A DNA stretch of 64,000 nt from Arthonia radiata (lineage: Eukaryota > Ascomycota > Arthoniomycetes > Arthoniales > Arthoniaceae), in contig PSQN01000015.1 in NCBI GenBank assembly GCA_002989075.1, forward strand, positions 1,116,001 through 1,180,000, in the 5' to 3' direction. Each line of letters starts with the position of its first letter. Position 1 is the stretch's first letter. The notes beneath the pieces were generated by a model that did no database searches, was not told where the DNA came from, and saw only the letters and a program-made list of their open reading frames with translations. This document shows, in pieces, positions 54,901 to 64,000 of this stretch. The translations under genes and the position numbers were made by a program.

Positions 54901-57900
54901 TTCACGGAAGGTGTTGTGCTCGAGTCTTTCACGCTCGGGGGCTCGTTCATCACGGTCATCACATCTTGCGCGGTCGTTAAGACCTTTTCGATCGAAGTCG
55001 CGGTGTGGTTCTTCCCAGCAGAGACTATGGTCTTGTAGAAAGTGGTCGAATTTTTTACGCTCGCGGGCTCGTTCATCACGGTCATCACATCTTGCACGGT
55101 CGTTGGAACCTTATCAATCGAGGTTATAGTATGGTTCTTCCTAGCAGAGACTATGGTCCGGTGAAAAGTGGTGGGCACGATGAGTGTGGAGGTGGACGTG
55201 AAGTTGCGGGAGTTGGTAATAGTAACAGGCTTGCCATACGGCACGGTCTTTGACGATGTCACTGTGGTCGGAACTGACTCGACGAAGTAAACTGTTTGAT
55301 TTTCGCCCATAGACGTCACAGTGCGCTCCACGGTGCGTTCGACTGTAGTTGGGACGACCCGCATTGACGTTGCGGTAAAATTTCGAGCATCCGTGACGGT
55401 GACAGCCGAAGCCGAGAGGGTGGTAGGAACCAGCGAGGTGACAGTCGTGGGAACTGATTTAACAGAGAATAACGTCTGTTTCCGGCCTGCAGATGTAACG
55501 ATACGCTCTATAGTCCGCACAACGGTCGTTGGCACCAGCCGCAGCGAAGTCGTGGTGAAGTTATGAGCGTCCGTAAAGGTGACAGGTATGGGTGTTGGAA
55601 CTGTCGTTGGGACCCTCAAAGTTACCGTTGTAGGCACAGACTCGACGGAGAACACCGTCTGATTTTGGCCAGCAGACGTGATGATACGCTCTACGGTACG
55701 CTCGACCGTGGTGGGAACGACCTGCAACGAAGTTGTAGTAAAGTTATGAGCATCTGTGAAGGTGACAGGAACTGGTTTCGGGACAGTCGTTGGAATCATT
55801 GAAGTTACCGTTGTCGGCACAGACTCGATAGAGAACACCGTTTGGTTCTGGCCAGCAGACGTGACGATCCGCTCCACGGTTCGCTCAACTGTAGTAGGAA
55901 CAACCTCCATGAAAGTTGCGGTAAAGTTATGAGCATCTGTAAAGGTGACAGGTATGGGAATGGGGATGGTCGTTGAGATCAGTGAGGTCACAGTAGTTGG
56001 AACTCGCTCAATAGACGTCACGGTCGCGTTTTGGCCAGGTAACGATGAGACCACAGTATGATCGACAGTCGTGGCTAGCGCTTGAAGGGACGTCGTTGTC
56101 ACGAGGCGGTCTGAGGTGACCGTACTTGGAGCCAAAGTTGAAGTCACTGTTGTTGGCACTTGCTCGACAGATGTGATTGTCTGGCCCGGTCCGACCGATT
56201 GGACAATCACTCGGTCGACGGTAGTAATGAGAGTACTCAATGCTGTGGTCGTAATGCTCTTCTCCGATGTCACTGGGACGGGGACCGGCTGTACCGAAGT
56301 GACAACACGGACACGCTCAACAGATATTGGAGTAGCAATGGTAGTCGGAACTTTTTGAACTATTGTGACAGCACTGCCACTGGAAATAGAAGTTACAGTT
56401 CGTTCGACGTTAGTTGGCACCGGCTCTAACTCAGTCGTTGTATAGGTGCTTAGGGACGTTACCGTTGTTGCATTACGCTCGATTGTGACAGGGACCGGCA
56501 CAGGCTGTACTAAAGTGACGACACGGACACGCTCCACAGGGATTGGAGTAGCCACCGTCGTCGGAACTTGTTGAACTGATACGACAGTACTAGCGCCGGA
56601 AATAGAAGTTATAGTTCGTTCGACGGTGATTGGAACGGTCTCCAACGCAGTCATTGTAAAAGTGCTCAGCGACGTGGCTATGGTTGCATTACGCTCGATT
56701 GTGACAGGAACTGGCACAGTCTGAACCGAGTTTACGATGCGGACACGCCCGATGGGAATTGGAGTGACGATCGTGGTCGGAACCTGTTGGATTGATGTGA
56801 CAGTGCTACCGCTAGAAACTGAAGTTACAGTTCGCTCGACTGTAGCGGGAAAGGACTCTAGCGCAGTCGCGGTGAAAGTGCTCAAGAACGTGGTCGTTAC
56901 GTTGCGCTCGGTCGTGACTGGGATCGGTAGAGGCTGTACCGAAGTAGCGATGCGCTCGACAGTTACTGGCGTGACAACAGTGGTTGGAACCTGCTGCAAA
57001 GAGGTGACAATGCTGCCACTCACAATCGAGGTGACGGTGCGCTCGACAGTAGTAGAGACGTCTTCCAGGGCAGTTGTGGTGAAGGTACTCAAGGAAGTCG
57101 TCGTAACACTTCGCTCCGTCGTAACAGGAAATGGAACAGGCTGTACCGAAGTAGCAGCGCGCTCAATAGTGACTGGCGTAGCAACAGTGGTTGGCACTTG
57201 CTGCACAGAAGTAACAGTGCTACCACTGACGATCGAGGTGACGGTGCGGTCGACAGTGGTATGGATGGCGTCTAGCACAGTCGTGGTGAAGGTACTGAAG
57301 GAGGTCGTCCCAGCACTTCGCCCCGTCGTGACTGGAAAGGGAACTGGCTGGATAGAAGTGACAGTGGTGCTGATGCCGCTTGTCACGGGTACGTCATTGA
57401 CGAGTGTCGTAGGGACTCGCTGGACAGATGTGACCGTTGCACCATCTGCGCCAAGCGACGTCACTGTTCGATCGACGGTGGTGGTGAGAGACTCGGTAGC
57501 GGTATCAGTGACTGTGCTCATGGAAGTGATTATGAGACTCCGCTCCGTGGTCACAGGGACTGGCACTGGCTGAACAGAAGTCACCGTCGTACTGCGCTCG
57601 GTGGTCACGGGGATTGGAATGGCCATGGTCGTAGGCACCTGTTGTACAGAGAACACGGTGTTCCCGCTGGCGCTGACAGATGTGACGGTGTGGTCCACAG
57701 TTGATGTGATTGACTGCAACTCAGTGGTGGTCACTTGTTCCTGGGTAGTCACTGTCGCAGTTGACAAGGACACTGAAGAAGTCGGACGGTTGCCAACAGA
57801 AAATACATCCACGTAACCGTCGGCGGGCTCAGATGACGAGCTACTTGATGCTTGAGGTCCTTGGGCTTCGACGCTTGACGACGAAGCCGCTGGACTAGTC

Positions 57901-60556
57901 AAGACAACGCTTGACGATGAAGCTGCTGAAGCAGGGAAGATAATGCCTGACGACGATGCCGCTGGACTAGTCAAGACAGCGCTTGACGATGAAGCTGCTG
58001 AAGCAGTGAAGATAATGCTTGGCGACGAAGCCGCTGGACTAGCTAAGACAACGCTTGACGTATACTCGGCAGGAGCCGTCATTTGGGATGGTGCTGGAAG
58101 TGAATATATAGCTCCAGTATTGCTTGTCGTATTTGAACCTGGGAATGGAACAGCTGAGTCGGAACTCGTAGGCGCCGGATAACCAAATGGCTCGCCATCG
58201 GCCGAAGTCGAAGGTGCAAATGGTATTGGGTAGCCGCCATCAGAGGTTGACGCTGATGGCAGCGAAGGGCCACTTGTAGACTCGGGTGATGTTCCTATGT
58301 CAGACGCAGATGGTAGCAAGAAAGAGCCTGCTTGTTCGGTAGAAGCAGTCTCGAAGGTGGTACTTGACGGGATCAAAGAAACGTTCGTCGACCCTGAGAA
58401 GATTGCTTCGGAGCTAGATCCAGAGGGTAAAGAGGGGGAGCTCGTCGGACCAGCGACAAAAGTCCCAGAGCTGGATGACGTCGGCAGCGTGTTGACATCG
58501 GTTGAGCCCGGGAGGAGTGCATCGGAAACAGATGTTGGGGACGAGGACGCGAGACTGGTCGACCCCGCAACGATAGACTCTGAGCTCAGCGATGATGGCA
58601 CGGCCGATACGCCAGTGGGCTCGCCTACAAATGAACGCGTGCTCGACACCGATGGCAGAGACGGGCCTTCACTTGAACCAACGGGGAAAGTCCCGGAAAG
58701 GGACGACGATGGTAGGTAGAGAGCGTCAGTCGATCCAGCTGAGGATGGATCCGTGCTCGACACCGATGGCAGGGAGGGAAAGGCAGTCGACCCAAAGAAG
58801 GGTGCCTCAGAGCTAGAAGCATACGGTAGCGAAGGAGCGTTAGTCGGTCCAGCGAAGGATAGATCGGTGCTCGACGCCAGTGGTAGAGAGGGAGTGCTGG
58901 TTGGTCCAACGAAGGGCGCCTCCGAGCTGGAAGAAAAGGGAAAGGAAGGTTTGTCACTCGGTCCAGCCAAGGATAAATCGGTGCTCGACGCTGATGGTAG
59001 GGAGAAGGCGCCGGTCGATCCAACCAGGGGTGCCTCCGAGCTAGAAGAGAAAGGCAACGAAGGAGCGTCCGTCGGTGCAGCGAAGGATGACTCGGTGCTC
59101 GGCGCTGACGGTAGGTAGGGAGCGCCAGTTGATCCGACTGAGGGTGCCTCGAAGCTAGAAGGAAACGGAAGCGGAGGAGCAACCGTCGGTTCGGTCAGGG
59201 ATGATTCGGAGCTCGACACGGTAGCCAGGGAGGGAGTGCTTGTTGGTCCAGCGAAAAGTGCGCCAGAGCTGGAAGTTGATGATAAATTGGGAGCGTCAAA
59301 TGATGCGGCGAAGGGCGCCTCGGTAGTAGAAGAGGAAAGAAGCGCGAATGGCTGAACTGAATGTGATGATGATGCAAACAAAGTTGTAGTGGAGATGGAA
59401 GGCGTCGCTCCAGAGCTGGAACAAGGCGAAGTAGACGAAGAAAGCTGACCTGGTACTGACGCCGTAAAGTATGGTATGTCCAAGCTCGGTGTCCCAATCG
59501 CCAGAGAAGAACTCGTTGATGGAGCACCAAAGGGCATGTCAGAAGTCGCAGACGAAGAGAGTTGCCCTGGCACTGACGCCGTGGAGTATGGTATGCCTAA
59601 GCTCGGGGTCTCCATCGCCGGAAGAGAAGTCGTTGAAGGTGCACCGAAGGACACGTCAGAGGTCATAGTAGGCTGGATTGAAAATGATTGTGTGGACTCT
59701 GCGGATGGAGTGACCCCTGGAGCAGAGGTCGAGACGGCGGGGTCGCCTGATCCTGCTGAAGATATGCCACCGGACGTGGCCGAGGAGTATGGAGCCCCAC
59801 CAGTCGAACCACTGCTCGACATTGACGTGCTGACCGCTGACGACTGTGACGCCAAAGTGGGATCGGCAGTACCAAGTGGATTTGCCGGCAGAGTGCTCGG
59901 GGACGGCTCGACTTCGCCATTCATGGATGCCACAGCGGCTGCGCTCGACGATGGAGATACTACGGCAAATTCCCGATACTCGTCCCCAGTCACGTATATT
60001 GCCGTAGCCGTAGGATCGATTCTCCGAAGACCGGACGGGGCAGATGATAATGTGATACGAGAGTATTCGCTCAGATCAACGTAGTACTCATTCGTTGTGA
60101 AAGTTGCAATGGTCACCATGCTAGATGGCGCCGTTTTTGTGATAGGCAGAGTCGACTCTTCCCAACCAGTCTTCCAGGTTGGTGAAGGGCCTCCTGAGCT
60201 CCCTGAAGTGAAGAATCCGTGGCCATCATCGAATATGGATGTCTGATGCGCATAGTCACCCGTGGAAAAGTCATCTGCCGTGCCACTAGCAGAAGACGTG
60301 CTGGAAGAACTTGTTTGGGGGAAGCGAGTGGTCGAAGCGAAAGCAGAAGATGTCCCATGAAACGAGTGATGTGTGGAGGTGGGAGCGTTTGAATGAGGGG
60401 TTGAAGGCTTACCGGCAGCATCCCCAGCACGAGGGCGAAGGGGTGGAGCTGATTATGTTAGTTGGATGCGTTGTTGGAGACATCGTGCATCTTACCATTT
60501 TCAGCTGCTGAGGCGACGATGGCCGGAAGCAGGGCAATAACAACTGAAAGCTGCAT
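51948..60556 (-). CDS. Giant Ser/Thr/Pro-rich GPI-anchored cell-wall protein
   Basis: A 2,853-residue mannoprotein/adhesin-like surface protein. Exon 1 (60556-60496) encodes the signal peptide MQLSVVIALLPAIVASAAEN; a 47-nt intron (GTAAGA ... CTAAC ... ATCAG) follows, and then one 8.5-kb exon (60448-51948) to the end. Blocks in order: a short unique N-terminal part (TTNEYYVDLSEYSRITLSS); Ser-rich repeats with SLP/SSSEAP; many copies of a ~70-residue Thr/Val repeat (TVERTVTS ... SVQQVPTTV ... VTSVQPVPVPVT); ETPS/KVQSPYSP repeats; three 36-residue Cys repeats (CPTCPGGSKTVLVPVTQ); Pro-Ala repeats (TQASDNQPQAPSSAPP); and Gly-Ser-Ala-Pro repeats. The C-terminus, SYTGGARKNSASTVAAIIAA, then hydrophobic, is a GPI-addition signal. 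No globular catalytic domain is visible; dense O-mannosylation is expected. Confidence 0.88.
52480..53310 (-). repeat. Pro-Ala-Ser coding repeats, ~126 bp
   Basis: Tandem and nested copies of a unit encoding VTQASDNQPQAPSSAPP plus a variable APSQPA tract. Two adjacent copies are 126 bp apart (52981 and 53107) and nearly identical; others vary in length. Confidence 0.7.
53887..54160 (-). repeat. 108-bp tandem repeats encoding CPTCPGGS units
   Basis: Three copies start at 108-bp spacing (TTGGAGCCACCTGGGCAAGT at about 53887, 53995 and 54103) and are almost identical at DNA level, so expansion or gene conversion is recent. A diverged fourth unit (CPMCPGGSTTLTK) precedes them in the protein. Confidence 0.8.
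55000..57800 (-). repeat. ~70-residue Thr/Val coding repeats
   Basis: About a dozen diverged copies of a unit containing TVERTVTS, SVQQVPTTV and PVTxER, recognisable on DNA by GTTGGCAC/GTCGGAAC and CGCTCGAC runs. Older than the 108-bp block, judging by divergence. Confidence 0.65.
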
Positions 60557-62038
60557 GATGAGCTAGAAGCGAATGACAACGGCCGAAGAGCCCCGTAACG
60601 AGTGAATGCCGCTGTCGTTGGAAGAGCGGATGAGCGAGGGAGAATTCAAGAAGGAGAAGGCGGCGAAGAGCAGGTAGAAGGGAAAAAAGCTCTGCAGCTA
60701 TGACCATCCCAACAAGTTTGCACCTTGAGGAGTCGTGACAGAAGATGAGAGAGCTCTTTCTGAATCTTGAGGCAATCATGAAGTGTGTATGACATACATG
60801 AGCAAGAATGAGAAGAATCTGATAGGCCCTCTTCTCCCGGCGAGATCATTTAGCCTCCAGTAGCATCTAGCCTCTAGTAGTTATTCCTAATCTGAACTCC
60901 TTCTGCGCTCATGAGAAAGCGTGGATAAAAGGGACCATACCATGTTGGAATAGGAAACGCATTGAAGCTCTTTCCGGCTTCATGCAATTGGATGCGTCAG
61001 TGCGTTTGGTGGTGCCAGAAACCACACCACGCCTGACCAAGCTTCGAAAAATGCTAGACTTACTCACTGGAAGTCTTCAAAAAGGCGTGGCCAGCTTTTT
61101 AAAACAGGAACATGCATCGCGAAAGGGCACAGCCACGCATTGATGTAAAATCGAGCGTGGATCCAGCCTACCCATCGCGGCGCCAGCCCGCGTTCACGGA
61201 TTGGCTATACTTCCTTATCAAAAGACACTGGACCTGTCGCTATGTTCACCGCCGAGTCCACGCCGTTTCTGTCTGGCCTTCACGCCGCTGTCGCTCTTGT
61301 TCTCACCTGTTATGCTGGTGAGGCCCTGAAAAGAGACTGATGTCTTTACTTGCCCAAGCAAGTCGCGCGTTGGGAAAATAGTTCATGACAAAAGTATGTC
61401 GTCATGACCGTAGCTCGCAGCACCGGCAGAGAAAATGAAGGCGAAGGGGACGAGGTCGTTAAGGAGGGACGAGCAGGTGAGAGCGCGCGGGTTTCGCGAT
61501 TTGCCGCGACGGCTCCTCCCGAATATCGATGCACGACTCTGAACCAATAAGCGATGCCGAAGCTTATCCGCAAGCGCCACAGTCTCAATCGAGCAACTAC
61601 GTCGTTCTAGTCCAGCTTTCTCCTGACTCTCTCGCCTTTGCTGCCCTTGGCATTACCACCCATTGCCCACCTTCCTCTCGTCCCTCTGCTGCCCCAATAA
61701 CCACCAGCGAGCGCGGCCAAACCATCCCCACGGTCCTCAAGCAATAGCCAGACACGTCCGATCCGTCGAGGCACATTTGATTCCCGTTTGCAGACTACAA
61801 CCCTCTTTGGGCAGTATCGCTTCTCCACCACACATTCCTTAACATGATGCCATCACTTCCCCGGTGACTAGCCGTCCCCAGCGGCCCCGCATACACACGT
61901 GTCGAGCAGGATGACCGGACTTTCGGTGGTTTGATCACCTCGCCCACCCGGACGTCTCCACGGCATGCAAAGAAAAGCAGTGTCTCCCCGCTCCGCTTTG
62001 AAGAAGAGCGGCGGGACAGGAATAGATGGTGGGAAGAC
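60557..62038. other. Divergent promoter region, 1.5 kb
   Basis: Between the wall-protein gene (-) and the DUF3431 gene (+). No gene supported. The frame leading into the DUF3431 gene stays open from 61868, so that gene may have an undetected upstream exon here. Confidence 0.45.
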
Positions 62039-63115
62039 ATGCTCGGGCGGAATGGTCACTGGCGAAGAGCTTTGTTGCGGTGGACACTCATACTCGCCGT
62101 GATAGGCGCCGCTACATGGTTTTGGTTCTGGCAGAAGCAAGTCGGTGAGTTGAACCCTTTTACCCGAAGTTAGCGCGCATGCGTTGACAGATGGCCTCCT
62201 ATAAAGAACGGACTGCGAGAGACAACGATGTACCTCCGCCGGGGCAAGTCACCAAAGCTATCGTTGCGGCCAAGACAAGGAAAGACGACGCCAGATGGAT
62301 GCATGACCTCAAGCCCGACTGGACACCCTACATTTACACCACCTCGAGACCTCCTGAGCGCGGCTACAAGCTCAAACCTCCCGCATACCGTGGCCGCGAA
62401 TCTCTCATCTACCTCACCTTCATCATTGACAATTACGACGATCTCCCCGAATACGTTGCCTTTGTCCACGCCGGCCCGGATCAATGGCACAATGACCTCT
62501 TAGGACCGAAGACCTCCAAAATCCTGCAGAACATTCGCTTAGATACCGCAAAAAGAAAAGGCTACCTCAATCTGCGATGCGAAGCAGACCCAGGCTGCCC
62601 AGTTGGCGTGGACCCGTTTCATCCGACCGACACCGACATCCAGGGCAAGGATATCCGCGCTTATTTCGCGGACGTTTACATGGAGCTCTTCAACGTCCCG
62701 CCAAGTCAAATACCACACGAGATTGGCAACGTCTGCTGCGGTCAGTTCGTGGTTACCAGAGAGCGAATGCGAGAAAGACCTTTGGAAGATTACATTCGTA
62801 TGCGAAAATGGGGCCTGGAGACCACGGTCACAGACAGCTTTGGCATCGGCTGGGTCTTCGAGAAGGTCTGGCACATCATCTTTGGCATGCCGGCTCAGTA
62901 GTAAGACCGTTCTCGGTCCTCGATATCTGTCAAAACGCATGCTAACTTTCTGCAGCTGTCCCGACGAAGATACGTGCAAATGCGACCTCCTCGGCTGGTG
63001 CGGTCCCATCCCTGAAACCTGCAAGACCACTTCTTCACCAATGGTCAAGCAGCACGAGCACATCAGCAGCTCGCCCGACCGTCACCGACGGACGGCGCAC
63101 TACCACGAGATATGA
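62039..63115 (+). CDS. DUF3431 type II membrane protein
   Basis: Fungal DUF3431 family, found as Golgi/secretory type II membrane proteins with a glycosyltransferase-like look; no activity is established. Exon 1 from ATG 62039 carries the signal anchor (LLRWTLILAVIGAATWFWFW). Exon 2 (62191-62900) carries the core: AIVAAKTRKDDARWMHDL, GRESLIYLTFIIDNYDDLPE, FVHAGPDQWHND, YLNLRCEADPGCPV, NVCCGQFVVTRERMRERPLE and FEKVWHIIFGMPAQ. Exon 3 (62956-63115) adds YCPDEDTCKCDLLGWC. The second intron (55 nt, GCTAAC) is clear. The first is uncertain: phase requires a GTCGGT donor at 62141, although GTGAGT sits at 62145. The start is also uncertain, because the frame is open upstream with charged sequence (RFEEERRDRNRWWED). 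Confidence 0.8.
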
Positions 63116-63589
63116 CCGAACCGCCACGACAGCCACGCCTTGCCGTACACTTTCCTTGTTTGAATATGCACCTTAGACAGCGAAGGCGTTTGGGCTTTGT
63201 GATGACGATAGACTTCTACATACTGCATTCTGCATAGCGAGAGTGGATTTGGACGATCGAGATGTCTTGAAGTTTTCAATCAGTGTAATAGTACGCATAC
63301 CTATTGTGGCGTCTCATAAGTAGTCAGACAGTCAATGCAGGAGGGACGCTGAGCGCTCCCTGTCCAGTGAGGCCATTTCCCGACCTGAATTCATCTGGGT
63401 CTTCCCAGGAGTAATAGTCATCCCACCGGCGAGTGTGGTCTGCACCGTGGTCACGATCACACGTAAGCTCAGGCCAAGTAGAAGGACCAGAATCAATGCC
63501 ATTGCTTGGGCAATTGTATTGATCAATAGTATGTCGTCTCGGGTCACTAACCATTGCAGTGACTCTAATACCTTGAAGTCCCTGTTTCC
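63116..63589. other. Intergenic, convergent 3' ends
   Basis: 470 bp between the DUF3431 and CLP1 stops. Nothing supported. Confidence 0.5.
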
Positions 63590-64000
63590 TCAGCCAACGA
63601 CCCCACCAACAGCACCCGGCCACCGTCCAAGCACACACGGTCCGCTTGGCAACCTCCCTCCGACCGGACACAGCACTCTCGCTCGCATCCGGCTCGCATC
63701 GACATCGACCACATAGAGGAAGCCCATCACACTTGCATCCCTCACGGTGTCCGGGCTTGCATCTTTCGCGCAGTGCTTCACCGCCAGGATGTGTTGGCTC
63801 ATCTCTGACGATATGTTGACTTTCTCTAGCATACCTAGCTGCCCGTGTGACGTCTGATCATTAGTAGGGAAAGCAGCGTCGGTGAAGCCGCCGGGTTTGA
63901 AATCGTCGCCATAGGCGTCTTCGTCTTTCTTTTGCGTGTCGTTGTTTGTGGGCGTGGGGGTCACGAAGGGTAAGCGGTAGACTGTCAGCGGGCAGTTGGA
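63590..64000 (-). CDS. CLP1: CLP1 polynucleotide kinase, C-terminal part (runs off window)
   Basis: C-terminal domain of the Clp1 subunit of mRNA cleavage factor IA, which links 3'-end cleavage factors to Pcf11 and binds ATP. Visible are the conserved ILAVKHCAKDASPDTVRDAS, VMGFLYVVDVDASRMRARVL and SPV/CPVGGRLPSGPCVLGRWP blocks, ending a few residues later at the TGA 63592-63590. A hydrophilic insert (TNNDTQKKDEDAYGDDFKPG) lies before them. The frame is open to position 64000 (LTVYRLPFV), so the N-terminal and kinase domains lie outside the window. Confidence 0.88.
   Translation of the reverse strand, partial: SNCPLTVYRLPFVTPTPTNNDTQKKDEDAYGDDFKPGGFTDAAFPTNDQTSHGQLGMLEKVNISSEMSQHILAVKHCAKDASPDTVRDASVMGFLYVVDVDASRMRARVLCPVGGRLPSGPCVLGRWPGAVGGVVG

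Noticed and set aside
52153-60084. Many long plus-strand ORFs (up to about 278 residues) opposite the wall-protein gene
   Set aside because: They mirror low-complexity repeats on the coding strand, have repeat-like composition, and lack starts, introns or domains of their own.
61529-61747. 72-residue plus-strand ORF before the DUF3431 gene
   Set aside because: Ser/Pro-rich with no support; more likely leader or promoter sequence.

Overview
The window reads as nuclear DNA of a filamentous ascomycete (Pezizomycotina). The evidence is many short GT-AG introns (44-70 nt, with CTRAC-like branch sites), genes on both strands at roughly 1-2 kb spacing, and families typical of these fungi: a fungal rhodopsin-type membrane protein, DUF3431, CSC1/RSN1, a Pezizomycotina-style BTB family and a giant Ser/Thr-rich GPI wall protein. 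A dothideomycete is my best guess, from gene style only. I saw no transposase, reverse transcriptase, tRNA, rRNA or CRISPR.

Layout. 0-10 kb is conserved housekeeping: TSC1 (hamartin, +), a small one-TM protein (-), the PP4 catalytic subunit (+) and URB1/NPA1 (-, convergent with PP4). 10-17 kb is gene-poor: an orphan gene (+), a tandem duplication beneath a possible promoter, a short two-exon F-box protein (-), and member A of a BTB-zinc family (-), which carries an in-frame stop. 17.5-31.5 kb is conserved: an OTU deubiquitinase (+), a damaged TauD/trimethyllysine-dioxygenase-like gene (-) beside an intact 14-TM MFS transporter (-), a rhodopsin-like membrane protein (+), a DUF92/TMEM19 protein (+), a zinc ADH (+) and a zinc-less MDR oxidoreductase (+). 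33-36 kb is a CSC1-type channel (+). 36-51.5 kb is accessory: a decayed coiled-coil gene, an AT-rich island, a secreted NTF2-fold protein (-), BTB-zinc members B (-) and C (+), two small paralogous orphan genes between them, and three short arrays with a period of about 11 bp around B and C. 52-60.6 kb is one 2,853-codon GPI wall protein (-). 62-64 kb holds a DUF3431 protein (+) and the 3' end of CLP1 (-, running off the window).

The most interesting unexplained material is (i) the three BTB-zinc paralogues with one conserved intron and a precise C/H signature, (ii) the helically phased TGYAG arrays about 440-515 bp upstream of two of them, and (iii) a C-to-G skew switch midway through several genes, on either strand. 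Gene models were spliced by eye. Where the exons add to a whole reading frame and restore a recognisable domain I am confident; elsewhere I say so.
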